Below, piece after piece: positions 7,923 to 17,535 of a DNA stretch of 58,967 nucleotides (position 1 is its first letter; each line of letters starts with the position of its first letter). Source of the stretch: an uncultured Clostridia bacterium (GTDB taxonomy: Bacteria > Bacillota > Clostridia > TANB77 > CAG-508); contig CALXUS010000012.1 in assembly GCA_944391745.1 (NCBI GenBank), forward strand, positions 1-58,967, written 5' to 3'. The notes beneath the pieces were generated by a model, which was not told the origin of the DNA, ran no database searches, and was given only the letters and a program-made list of their open reading frames with translations. The translations under genes and the position numbers were made by a program.

Positions 7923-10685
7923 TTATTCACCTTCCGATGTAGTTTCGAATATTCCTAATCTTGTTCCTTTATATGTTGGATACATATATGTTTCTATATC
8001 TTCTACTAATGATTTATCAACATTGAACATTATTATTCTAACATCTTCATTAGTTGCCGTTCCTATTTGCGAACCAGCTGTAACACTACTTCCCGCTGAT
8101 ACTGAAGGTGTAATTCCTGATATAGTCATCTCCATATCTAAAACAATATCTTTTTCTACATCAAAATAATCGTCTCCAAATTTATCTTTTAAAGCTTGTG
8201 CATTTCCATCAGAAATTGTCTTAAATTTCAATCTGACTGTATTTCCTTCAACGCTTACTACTTCAGCATCTCCTGGTGCTATTATAGTATCTCCAGATAC
8301 AACTGCAGTACCATTCTCTAAGAATAAACCATATTCGTTGTCTTTTCTATAAATACCTTCAGTAACATTCTCTTCTTCATCATCCCATTCTTCAGTATCG
8401 CTTCCTATCCTTTCAACTGGCCATAACAAAACTTGCACTAAAGGCTTCATAAAATCTTCTCTTGTAAAATATCCTAATTGTATTACTAATTCTTTAAACA
8501 ATCTATACACGGTTTCTGCTTCTAATGAATGTGTATTCTCTAAGATTGAAAATGCAGAAAATGCATCAGTATAACTTTCATTTCCGTTTCCATCTACAGT
8601 AGCAAAAGTTACTTTCTGTTTCTTTATCTCCATATCTCCACTATCAGTGTTTTGAATATTATAAGTACCGCCTTGGAATTTATATGTACTTTTCCCTTCC
8701 TCTACTGCTTTTGCATTTGCTATTTTTTGTGCAGTACGCCTTGTACCATCATATCTATAGTATTCTCCAGGGAATGTATATTGTTCATCATCAATAGTCG
8801 CTTCTCCCCCTTTAAATAAGGCAACAATAGCATCATTAGGTCCTGTATGTTCTGGTTCAGCTAACTGATAATATACGCCTCCAGAATTTGTATATGTTGT
8901 ATCTAAGATGATACTTCCTCCATTTAATTTTTCCTCTGATAAAGAAGCATCTTCATCTGCTGGTTTATATTGTACTTTCTTTTTTGCTCTACCTGCTGTC
9001 CCATACTCAAATTCTACTGTTTTGAAATACCAATGTTTTGTAACATCTTTAATTCTTGGTAAATAAGTTTTTGCTTCTTCTGTTCCATCAACTATTAACG
9101 TTTTTAAATCATCTAATTGTTGTACTGATAAACCAGATAGCGATGTTCCATCTAATGCTGATTGAGCAGCTGCTACTTCATCGCTATTTTCTAAGTCGAC
9201 AACCGGTAAATATTTATTTAATTCAGTTTCATACGTAGTAGTAGGTCCAGGAATCGGCATTCCAACCCCAGGAGTTCCTGCTGGTGTTGAAGGTGATTCT
9301 TCTTTCACCGTTACTTTAACTTTACTATATACCTGTCCTAAAATATCTTCTTCTACTTTTCCTAAGTCAAATCCTAATCTTAATTCATCACGACCATAAT
9401 TTTGTGAAATTTTTCTTGTTACGGTTGAACCTTCTGTAGCATTTATCCATTCTTTTACTGTATCTTCGCTTATTGAGTTAATTATCTTAATAAAAGCTTC
9501 ATCTAATTTTCCTGCATCAGCAAATCTATTAATTTGCTCATCTGTCATATTACACATTACACTTAAATATATTCTTTCTATATCATCTTGCGTTAGTTCT
9601 GTGCCATCTGATTTTCTATATATTACTTTATAAGTTGCTTGAACTTCCTGTAGCTCTATATTAACTTTTGTATTAAACGCTTCACTTGTTGCTAACTCAT
9701 AACTTAAGTCTGGCATCATTGTTCCTAAATGCAATGATAAAAATAATTCTAATGGTTTACCATATATTGCAGTCCAGTTACTTAAATCAAAGTAAAATGT
9801 GGTTTTTGGTGAAAATGGTGATGAAGCAATTCCAGATCTACTTGAAACAATTTTCATTAATTTATTATTTCTATCTATTGATATATCTAGACCTAATAAT
9901 TGCATTTGATCTCTAAATTCATCTGGTGAATATTGTATGTTTTCTCCATCTTGATCTATTCCAACTATATTTATCATTCCTTCTGAAAAAGCTTGAACTT
10001 TTCCATCTGGGATTGATGTGTCTCCTATAAGCCACTCAGCTATGCCTCCCAGAATTCCATATTCTTTAATCGCACCAATTACATTCCATTTTGATAAAAC
10101 ATATGTAGCTTCATTTTGTGCAATATATGCTTGTAAATAATTTCTTCCATCCGCTAAAGTAGCTATATTTACTATTTTTCCATTTGTGTAACCATCTATT
10201 TCACTCTTATCCACTTCTCCATTATCATATTCATATTCTGCATCTGCAAATCCATAACCAGTGATATCATAACCCATATCTTGAATTTTTTGTGCTAGTT
10301 CTATTTGATCTTCTTTAGTAACGCTTGTTGTAACATCATCTCCGTTAAAGAATCCTACTATTCCAGACCATAAATCAACTCCAAAATCTTTAATTGATTC
10401 TATAAATGTTCCTGGAAGAGAGGTAAAAAATCCAATAAGTCCAACAATAATAAAAATTATTATTACTATAATTACCACCCATATAAGTACAGGTATTAGT
10501 CCTGCTATAGCTTGTAACATTTGTGGATTTTTTGCAATTTTTTTTGCTATACCTTTTGCTGCACCTTTTGCCTGTTCTTTTGCAGCAGAAGGTTGTTGCT
10601 TTTTCTGCTCTTTTTCTTGTTTTCTTTGTGCTTCCTCTGCTCCAGCGGTATTTACTGTACTACCTTCATTATTATTATCTGCCAC
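7923..10685 (-). CDS. Large membrane-anchored protein with degenerate M23-like C-terminus, 920 aa
   Basis: GTG start behind GGTGAT. Residues 1-55 are charged and Ala/Gln/Lys rich, and one strong membrane helix follows (about 57-88). The long remainder is then predicted extracytoplasmic. A Pro/Gly linker near 470-485 (TPAGTPGVGMPIPGP) separates two halves. Near the C-terminus (about 785-905) the run 'IIAPGDAEVVSVEGNTVRL ... VSAGSSVTAGSQIGTA' matches the beta-strand order of LytM/M23 peptidases ('I.AP..G.V ... G..V..G..IG'), but the His/Asp zinc ligands are missing, so it is probably a non-catalytic or wall-binding version. It is likely a cell-envelope-spanning part of the secretion apparatus. 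No full-length family is recognised. Confidence 0.6.
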   Translation of the reverse strand: MADNNNEGSTVNTAGAEEAQRKQEKEQKKQQPSAAKEQAKGAAKGIAKKIAKNPQMLQAIAGLIPVLIWVVIIVIIIFIIVGLIGFFTSLPGTFIESIKDFGVDLWSGIVGFFNGDDVTTSVTKEDQIELAQKIQDMGYDITGYGFADAEYEYDNGEVDKSEIDGYTNGKIVNIATLADGRNYLQAYIAQNEATYVLSKWNVIGAIKEYGILGGIAEWLIGDTSIPDGKVQAFSEGMINIVGIDQDGENIQYSPDEFRDQMQLLGLDISIDRNNKLMKIVSSRSGIASSPFSPKTTFYFDLSNWTAIYGKPLELFLSLHLGTMMPDLSYELATSEAFNTKVNIELQEVQATYKVIYRKSDGTELTQDDIERIYLSVMCNMTDEQINRFADAGKLDEAFIKIINSISEDTVKEWINATEGSTVTRKISQNYGRDELRLGFDLGKVEEDILGQVYSKVKVTVKEESPSTPAGTPGVGMPIPGPTTTYETELNKYLPVVDLENSDEVAAAQSALDGTSLSGLSVQQLDDLKTLIVDGTEEAKTYLPRIKDVTKHWYFKTVEFEYGTAGRAKKKVQYKPADEDASLSEEKLNGGSIILDTTYTNSGGVYYQLAEPEHTGPNDAIVALFKGGEATIDDEQYTFPGEYYRYDGTRRTAQKIANAKAVEEGKSTYKFQGGTYNIQNTDSGDMEIKKQKVTFATVDGNGNESYTDAFSAFSILENTHSLEAETVYRLFKELVIQLGYFTREDFMKPLVQVLLWPVERIGSDTEEWDDEEENVTEGIYRKDNEYGLFLENGTAVVSGDTIIAPGDAEVVSVEGNTVRLKFKTISDGNAQALKDKFGDDYFDVEKDIVLDMEMTISGITPSVSAGSSVTAGSQIGTATNEDVRIIMFNVDKSLVEDIETYMYPTYKGTRLGIFETTSEGE

Positions 10686-10716
10686 TTACTAGATCACCTA
10701 CCCTTCTTGTATATAA

Positions 10717-13344
10717 TTATCTACCAAAGTTAAATTTTCTTCTAAATCCATTTATTGTTCTTCTTGATACATTTCTTATGTTATCTTCTCTATCTCCTAA
10801 GATTGTACCATAAAATATCTGTCTAGCAGAACCGATTTCTCCAATTTTTCCACCTTGTATACCTGCAACATTTTGCTCTACTTGAGTAATTGCATCATCC
10901 TCTGAGAATCCATTTTGAATATATCTATCTTTTTCTGCTAATATAGCATCATAATATGCTTTTTCTGATGCATCGGCTTCTACATCTCCATTTAATAAAT
11001 CTTTTGTATGTTCTCTTATCCATGCATTATCACGTCCTGCATATACAGTTGATGTATTTCTATATTCTTTTGCAAAATTATGTAAATGTTCCTTCTCACT
11101 TCTATTTGCAAGATGCTCTTTTGTCATGTTCCATCCACCAGACATTGAAGATACTGCATTAGCCAAGTTTCCAGTTCCTAATCCAACTCCTAGTCCAATC
11201 ATTGCTCCTGTAAACTTTCTTGCCATATTCATTGGTGCACTATCTCCTATTGCTCTAGCTACACCAACAATATTTCTTGCAGCTGCTGGTAATCCTCTTC
11301 TTGTTGTTCTGCTTCCTGCTCCTGGTATTGGTGGTGTTCCACCTCCTGCTCCTGGTATTGGTGGTGTTCCACCTCCTGCTCCTGGTACTGGTGGTGTTCC
11401 GCCTCCTGCTCCTGGTACTGGTGGTGTTCCACCTCCTGCTCCTGGTACTGGTGGTGTTCCGCCTCCTGCTCCTGGTACTGGTGGTGTTCCACCTCCTGCT
11501 CCTGGTATTGGTGGTGTTCCACTTCCTGCTCCTGGTACTGGTGGTGTTCCGCCTGTTGGAGATGGGGTATTTCCTCCATAACCTTTTACTTTACTTCCTG
11601 TTGACGCTGCTTTAGATATAGTTCCAATTGCAGTTGTTACTAATGCAGCTTGTGCTATAGTTTGAGCTACACTCTTTCCTTCAAAATGGAATATTTCTTT
11701 TATTATATCTTCTGCCTCATATAAGAAGAATACCATTACTATTGCAATAACAACTGAAGATAAGTCTGCTGCATCTAATGTATTCATTGCTGTATTTACT
11801 AATGCCATGTATATTATACATTGAAATGGTTGTAATAAAATATTATATACAAAGTTCTTAAACCATGTGTTCAATGCTTGTGATTTTCCATCTCCCATTC
11901 TATCTAAAGAATAGGTTACTGTTATTAATGGCGAAATCATTATTAAAAAGGCTATTGTAACCATACGTTTTACATAAGTTGCAAAAAATACAAATGACAT
12001 TATTGCTAACATGAAATATAAAACTGTATATCCTAGCTGCTCTGTAAACGAGATTGTAGTCATGGCATTATTCCAGAGATCATCCATGATTGTCCCACCG
12101 CCACTAACTTCCTCTCTAGCTGTATCTAATATATTAACTATTCCATTATTTAAATTTATTATAAATATCATTATATAATGTAATACAAATAATAATACTA
12201 AACTTACAACCCAATCGGCAAGCATTCTTTTATATCTTGCTTTTTCATCAGCTACTGAAGATATAGCCATCCTAATTCCAACATATAAAACCATAACAGC
12301 TAATATTGCAGCAGCTAAATTTCTAATTGCATAATACCATATTGCAACTTGTTGTCTAATATCATTTACAATATTTGCATTTGTACCACCACTAACAGTT
12401 GTAAAGAAGTTAATGTCTAGCAAAGAAATTTTATTAAACAGTATTTGGTCAAGTGGTATACCACTTAGAGAATCAACTCCATTTATAGCTAGACCTATAA
12501 CTGATAATAATAACTTTCCTATAATCATTGGAAATAGTTTTATAACATAAAAGCATACACCTGCTATACCATCGATTATACTACCTATCAGGCTTCCATC
12601 TGAACTTGAAGATGAATCTGAACTTTCTCCTTCTTCTTCTTCAGTTGTTCCTAGCACTTCATCTGACTCTATTCCACCTAGTCCTTCTTCTTCTACAATT
12701 TCATCTAAAGCTTGTTGAAGATAATCCATTTTTTGTTGATATGTTAAGGAATCCTCATTACTACCTATCAATTCATTATATCTATCAATAGCTTTTTGAG
12801 CGGTATCACTAAAATCAGCTTCTCCATTATATCGTTCATGAAAATAATTTTCTAAATCTTCTTCTAGATGTTCTTTATCGATCTGATCTATATCAGCGTA
12901 TTCTACAACTCTATCAACATCATTTACAACTATATCATTATAAGATGTTCCTCCAAGTACATTTACTATAGCTGTTTTTAATGACTCTCTTCTTCTAGCA
13001 AGTTCGTCCGATTCGCTACTATTTGCATAAGCTTCATTATATGCTTCAATTAGAGCATCTCCATAAGCTGGCTCATTTTCACCATCTATTGCATATTTTT
13101 CTCCATCTACTATATTATTTGCCATCGTTGAAGCTACATCTTCAATGTTACTCTCTAGTAGCTGTCCTTCATCTTTATAATATTGAATATAATATTCTTT
13201 AAACATTTCTTTAAGAAAATCTTTATCTACATTTAAAGTTAATGATATTGCTTTCGTACAATACAATTCACCCAAAATTAATATTAAAGTAATACTTAAA
13301 ATCATTATTAAAGTTACTTTTTTTACACACTTTGGAATTTTCAT
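10717..13344 (-). CDS. VirB6/TrbL-like channel protein with proline-rich repeat, 875 aa
   Basis: Signal-like N-terminus (about 9-32), a charged helical extracytoplasmic region (35-245), then a polytopic core (about 250-585) of the VirB6/TrbL kind. The core shares the LLDINFF entry motif, WYYAIRNL and YVGIRMAIS with two other proteins of this operon. After the core come eight repeats of a ten-residue unit G-G-T-P-P-(V/I)-P-G-A-G, and then a soluble C-terminal domain (about 690-875) ending in basic residues. VirB6 proteins form part of the inner-membrane channel of type IV secretion systems. The repeat probably acts as a flexible spacer between channel and C-terminal domain. Confidence 0.7.
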   Translation of the reverse strand: MKIPKCVKKVTLIMILSITLILILGELYCTKAISLTLNVDKDFLKEMFKEYYIQYYKDEGQLLESNIEDVASTMANNIVDGEKYAIDGENEPAYGDALIEAYNEAYANSSESDELARRRESLKTAIVNVLGGTSYNDIVVNDVDRVVEYADIDQIDKEHLEEDLENYFHERYNGEADFSDTAQKAIDRYNELIGSNEDSLTYQQKMDYLQQALDEIVEEEGLGGIESDEVLGTTEEEEGESSDSSSSSDGSLIGSIIDGIAGVCFYVIKLFPMIIGKLLLSVIGLAINGVDSLSGIPLDQILFNKISLLDINFFTTVSGGTNANIVNDIRQQVAIWYYAIRNLAAAILAVMVLYVGIRMAISSVADEKARYKRMLADWVVSLVLLFVLHYIMIFIINLNNGIVNILDTAREEVSGGGTIMDDLWNNAMTTISFTEQLGYTVLYFMLAIMSFVFFATYVKRMVTIAFLIMISPLITVTYSLDRMGDGKSQALNTWFKNFVYNILLQPFQCIIYMALVNTAMNTLDAADLSSVVIAIVMVFFLYEAEDIIKEIFHFEGKSVAQTIAQAALVTTAIGTISKAASTGSKVKGYGGNTPSPTGGTPPVPGAGSGTPPIPGAGGGTPPVPGAGGGTPPVPGAGGGTPPVPGAGGGTPPVPGAGGGTPPIPGAGGGTPPIPGAGSRTTRRGLPAAARNIVGVARAIGDSAPMNMARKFTGAMIGLGVGLGTGNLANAVSSMSGGWNMTKEHLANRSEKEHLHNFAKEYRNTSTVYAGRDNAWIREHTKDLLNGDVEADASEKAYYDAILAEKDRYIQNGFSEDDAITQVEQNVAGIQGGKIGEIGSARQIFYGTILGDREDNIRNVSRRTINGFRRKFNFGR
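11311..11550 (-). repeat. Eight tandem 30-bp units encoding GGTPP(V/I)PGAG
   Basis: Eight contiguous units of exactly 30 bases, in frame with the 875-aa VirB6-like gene. Units differ at few sites: a V/I codon switch (GGTACTGG versus GGTATTGG) and a first base alternating A and G in successive central units, which points to past duplication of a 60-base pair. The GC content is far above the surroundings. Length variation between strains by slippage or recombination would leave the frame intact. Confidence 0.95.
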
Positions 13345-13358
13345 GATTCACCTCACAA

Positions 13359-16300
13359 TTATAGTCCTTGTATAAATTTGTTTGCACCTCTTAATTTTGT
13401 TTTTGCACTCTTCTCATATTTTTTAATTTGTTTTTCTAAGTTAAATAATTCTTTTGTTGTATCTTTAAATCTGTCATCCACAGCTTCTTCTACAAAACTT
13501 TCTTGAATTGCTCTTGCTATGTCTTCAGCTTTATATCCTGTGTGATTAGTTTGTCTAGTCTCATCATTTCCATTTCTATTGTTGTTTGAAGCTCCAGTAT
13601 TATTACTTCTATCTTCTGGTCCTCTATTTCTTCCTGAATTATCAGTGTCATTTGAACCTGTATATCTGTTACTATTATCCTGTCTTCCTTGGCTACTTGG
13701 TTCTGGTCCTCTATCTTCTTCTTGGTTATTACCCGAAAATCTATTTCCATCACCAGCACTTCCAGGTCCTTCACCAGCACCATTTTGTTCCTCTGTCCCT
13801 GTATATCTATTTTCTTGTTGATTTTCATTTTGGCTATTAAAAGCAACTGCTTTCATCCTTGCCTTATAACTTATAAGACTTTTAGTTCTATCATCTAAGT
13901 TAAGTTTGATACCTAATTTATCTGCAATTTCATCTACTAAATCTTCTAAAACATTATTATCTATGAAAGTAATTCTATTTACCTTTAGATATTCACTTAT
14001 TATTTCATTTATTTTTGATGTACTTGCTTCTACTAAAAATATATTAGCACTATTTTTGAATAAGTTTATATCTCTTTCATCGACACCATTTCTTCTTAGT
14101 TCATCCATTTTATTTTGAATGTCATCTTGCTTATTTATAATTGATTCAAGTAAATCGACATTTTTGTAATTTTTATCTCTTTTCTTGGTATATTTGTTTT
14201 GCTTATACTCTGCTTCAGATTGTTCTACAGTTCTACCTTTAGAATCAGTCTTATATTTTTTATAACGTTTTTTATCTTTCGGTTTTTTAAACGTTACTAT
14301 ACCTTTTGAAACTAAAGCCATAGCTGCAGTTGGATTAAGGATTGTCATAGGAATACCTAATAATAAACTTCCTACACCAATTGCCTTGTTCTTTATATCC
14401 TTAAAGTTTGCAGTGTATCTTTTCTTAACATGTGATGCCATCTGTCTTTTCAAAGTTCTTGCTTTCATTCCAATTGTGCCTTTTTGTCTTGATAATCTAC
14501 GAATTTTAGCATTGTAATGAATCATATTGGCTATACTACCGCCTATATCTGCAGCATTTTTCGGTGTTCCTTTTACATTACTTGCAGGAACAGCTTTTTC
14601 TATTGCTCTATCTATTGAATCTAATCCTCTATCAACAGTATCTTTTACAGATGGATTTATTTTGGTTAGAGCTCTATATCCTGCTTGTGATACATTTCCT
14701 ACAAATTTTCCTGTTCCTTTAATTAAGCCAAGTGAACCTTTAAACATTTGTCCTACAAACATTGCTCCGGCAAAGTTATTCATTATTTCTTTAAATCCTT
14801 CTTGTTTTGCTGCTTGCTTAGCTAAAGATGATCTACCATCAAAATTGAATACATCTCTAAAAATTTCATCTGCACTTAGCATAAAATTCATTATGATTAA
14901 GGCAACTATGTATCCAACAACTGATTCAAATGCGAAACTTATAGCAGAAGTCATTAGCATGGTATAAACTAATGCATGTACTGTTTGTATAAGAACATTT
15001 ATTGTAAAGTCATATAACCAACTTCCAAATGATGAACTCTTTTTTCCTTTTGCACTATCTAAAGCATATTTTCCACCTATAAACGGTGCTATCATTACTA
15101 AGATTAAAATTGTGAAACTTCTTTTTATATATACCCACAAAAATCTTAGCCAAATTACAATTAAAAATACATACATAAATGTCGCTGGAAGTCCAACACT
15201 AAGTCTAAAATCATAAGCTCTTGTTTTTATTGTATCATAAATTGATTCTTCTGCCCATCCATCTGCAGCTAATTTATTTTCGCAGGCTTCTTCAACCAAA
15301 TTAACTATTCCATTGTTTGTATTTACTATTAATATCATTATAATATGTACTAATAAAACTATTAATAATGCTTTAAACCAGCCCATAAGCATCGTTTTAT
15401 ATGTTGCTTTTTGTTGTGGTATGGTTGAAATAGCAATTCTAATGCCTGTATAAACAATTAGAATAGATAATATTGTTATAACTAAATTTCTAAAAGCAAC
15501 ATACCATGTTGATACAACATTTCTAATTATTGATACAACGCTTCCTTCCCTTATTGGTTGTCCAGCTGCTGTATCTGAGAAAAAGTTAATATCTAATAAT
15601 GGAATTCTATTAAAAATTATATCTTCTATTGTATATATTGGTTGTTCTTCAAATTCAGATCCATCAGCAACTAAATCTCTTCCTAAAAATGCTTTTCCGA
15701 AGAAATTAGCTGTTTTATTTACTAAATCTCCTCCATGATTATCAAAATTATGATTATCTGTATATTCTAGTATTGTAGCACCACTACCAGCAGCTGCCTT
15801 GCTTTGCTCCATTGTTTCTGGACTTAATGGTCCATCTCCATTCTCGTCATCACTATCTATTGCTAATAATTTTGGTCCTCCAAAAGAGCTTACAGCACTA
15901 TTTGGATGAGAACTATCCATTTGATTTATGAATTCTTGGCTATAACCAAACGAAAATGATCCTCTATTTAAAAATTCTTTTCCGTTTGCTCCATCACCAT
16001 TTGCTGGAGCCCATAAAGCTAATGCTTCTATACTATAATTTCCAGTTTGAGTATATAATGAAGCTACTCTTCCACCCATACTGTGACCTAGTATTCCAAG
16101 TCTATCAGTATCAATATCATATTCTCTATCCATATAATCTATTGCAGAATTTATGTACTCATACATATTAGTAAGTGTATAATCACTTGCTGGTGCAGGG
16201 CTTTCTCCACATCCTGGAAAATCTATTGTAATAGCAGCTATTCCATTTTTTGCAAGTATTCCTCCTAAAGAAATAAATCTATCGCCATCACCATTTCTAT

Positions 16301-16559
16301 TTCCTGTATATCCATGACACATGACTACTAATGGCATTGCTTCTGTAGTACCATTTGGAACCATTATTGTTGCTTTTGCATCATAACTTGTTCTGGTCGA
16401 AATAGAAACATTTTGTTGTGTTACTACATAAGTTCTATTAGATGACTCACTGTCTTGAGACACATCTGTTGCTAAAACTGTATTTATATATGAAAATAGA
16501 ATAGTAAATAAAATTACTAATATAGTTGATATGTATTTTACTTTTATGCTTTTTTTCAT
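13359..16559 (-). CDS. Alpha/beta hydrolase fused to VirB6-like channel protein, 1066 aa
   Basis: Residues 1-31 are a signal-like helix. Residues 60-290 form an alpha/beta hydrolase domain of the dienelactone-hydrolase/esterase kind: oxyanion loop H82-G83, nucleophile elbow G158-H-S160-M-G162, a candidate acid at D235-D238 (AIDSDDENG) and a catalytic His at H270 or H275. From about 309 a VirB6/TrbL-like polytopic core follows (RIPLLDINFF, TWYVAFRNL, YTGIRIAIS, NTNNGIVN), to about 590. The remaining 470 residues are soluble, basic, then Asn/Gly/Glu rich with repeated NRYTG, ending in a short coiled coil. If the N-terminal helix is a signal peptide, the hydrolase faces outward and is tethered to the secretion channel. 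A GAAAGGGGAA ribosome site supports the start. The length is unbroken, so the fusion is real in this sequence. Confidence 0.8.
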   Translation of the reverse strand: MKKSIKVKYISTILVILFTILFSYINTVLATDVSQDSESSNRTYVVTQQNVSISTRTSYDAKATIMVPNGTTEAMPLVVMCHGYTGNRNGDGDRFISLGGILAKNGIAAITIDFPGCGESPAPASDYTLTNMYEYINSAIDYMDREYDIDTDRLGILGHSMGGRVASLYTQTGNYSIEALALWAPANGDGANGKEFLNRGSFSFGYSQEFINQMDSSHPNSAVSSFGGPKLLAIDSDDENGDGPLSPETMEQSKAAAGSGATILEYTDNHNFDNHGGDLVNKTANFFGKAFLGRDLVADGSEFEEQPIYTIEDIIFNRIPLLDINFFSDTAAGQPIREGSVVSIIRNVVSTWYVAFRNLVITILSILIVYTGIRIAISTIPQQKATYKTMLMGWFKALLIVLLVHIIMILIVNTNNGIVNLVEEACENKLAADGWAEESIYDTIKTRAYDFRLSVGLPATFMYVFLIVIWLRFLWVYIKRSFTILILVMIAPFIGGKYALDSAKGKKSSSFGSWLYDFTINVLIQTVHALVYTMLMTSAISFAFESVVGYIVALIIMNFMLSADEIFRDVFNFDGRSSLAKQAAKQEGFKEIMNNFAGAMFVGQMFKGSLGLIKGTGKFVGNVSQAGYRALTKINPSVKDTVDRGLDSIDRAIEKAVPASNVKGTPKNAADIGGSIANMIHYNAKIRRLSRQKGTIGMKARTLKRQMASHVKKRYTANFKDIKNKAIGVGSLLLGIPMTILNPTAAMALVSKGIVTFKKPKDKKRYKKYKTDSKGRTVEQSEAEYKQNKYTKKRDKNYKNVDLLESIINKQDDIQNKMDELRRNGVDERDINLFKNSANIFLVEASTSKINEIISEYLKVNRITFIDNNVLEDLVDEIADKLGIKLNLDDRTKSLISYKARMKAVAFNSQNENQQENRYTGTEEQNGAGEGPGSAGDGNRFSGNNQEEDRGPEPSSQGRQDNSNRYTGSNDTDNSGRNRGPEDRSNNTGASNNNRNGNDETRQTNHTGYKAEDIARAIQESFVEEAVDDRFKDTTKELFNLEKQIKKYEKSAKTKLRGANKFIQGL

Positions 16560-16581
16560 TTACTATTCCCCTTTCTTCATT

Positions 16582-17535
16582 TTAATTTAATCCGTGTAAA
16601 AAATTATTAACAAATCTTTCTATATATGATGTATATCCTAGTATAGGTCCTTTTAATATTAAAGTTATTATTGCACCGGCTATATAATCCATAAAACCAC
16701 TAATTCCATCAAATATCCATCTGAATATATCTATTTTCTCATCTTGATGAATTATAGTTGGAGGCATTCCATCAAAAGTAAATTTATCTGCAATTTCATC
16801 TAAGTCTACTTCTTCTGTATCTAATTGTTCCCCAGATGGAGATGTAGCACCTTCAAGTCCTGAAATTCCTCCTATTCCTGCTCCTTCTAGGTATTTAAAA
16901 CTAGCACTTGCAGCTGCTTCTGGTGTAATTCTTCCAACCCAGCCTTGATAACCACCATTACTATTGCAATCACTTATTGCGCTTCCATTGTATAACTTTT
17001 TTCTATACATTCCTATTGAAATTCCATCTCCAACATAAACGGCTACGTGATGCCACATTACTATAATATCCCCTGGTTGCCATTCTTCTGAAGAACAATC
17101 TACCCTTTCAAATCCATTTTTTACAAAAGGCGCGTTATTAGGGCTTGATGTACCTGAACTAGAATAAGGACATTTTACAAATTCTGTATACTCAGCTCCG
17201 CCTAATCCTAAAGCATGGTGAATTACAAAAGACACGAATGCAACACAATGAAAACTATATATAGTTGTAGTATCTTCATCACTTACTGGTAAATTATATC
17301 CTGCATTTCCTCCATATACTGCTTGTGCTGAATGTTTATTTGCAAAATCTATTGCCCATGCTGCTATAGTTTCTCCAGCTTCTTGTACTGTATGTCCTGT
17401 TGTTGGTCCTAATGAAGATGACCCACCATCATTTATTTGCATCTGTGCAGCTCCTAAAGAAGTTGATAAAGTAAAATTCCAAAAAACATCTGCAATCATT
17501 ATTATAACTAATATTCTTGTAAATAATTTTTTCAC
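16582..17535 (-). CDS. NlpC/P60-type wall hydrolase with C-terminal membrane helix, 317 aa
   Basis: Signal peptide (about 1-30), then a cysteine peptidase/amidase domain of the NlpC/P60 (or CHAP) superfamily at about 55-210: catalytic Cys97 in FHCVAFVSF and His163 in MWHHVAVYVGD, with the EWQPGDIIVM strand before it. Such enzymes cut peptidoglycan peptides and open the wall for secretion or conjugation machines (VirB1-like role). Unusually, residues 255-317 form a hydrophobic tail (IFDGISGFMDYIAG) that resembles the segment just ahead of the VirB6 core in the 875-aa protein. It overlaps the upstream 402-aa gene by 4 bases, a sign of coupled translation. Confidence 0.75.
   Translation of the reverse strand: MKKLFTRILVIIMIADVFWNFTLSTSLGAAQMQINDGGSSSLGPTTGHTVQEAGETIAAWAIDFANKHSAQAVYGGNAGYNLPVSDEDTTTIYSFHCVAFVSFVIHHALGLGGAEYTEFVKCPYSSSGTSSPNNAPFVKNGFERVDCSSEEWQPGDIIVMWHHVAVYVGDGISIGMYRKKLYNGSAISDCNSNGGYQGWVGRITPEAAASASFKYLEGAGIGGISGLEGATSPSGEQLDTEEVDLDEIADKFTFDGMPPTIIHQDEKIDIFRWIFDGISGFMDYIAGAIITLILKGPILGYTSYIERFVNNFLHGLN

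Noticed and set aside
11311..11550. Regular 30-bp repeats that could suggest a CRISPR array
   Set aside because: Units are directly adjacent with no spacers and are in frame with a protein-coding gene.
11259..11615. ORFs on both strands across the proline-rich repeat
   Set aside because: They are shadow frames of the 30-bp repeat inside the 875-aa gene; low-complexity products with no ribosome site.
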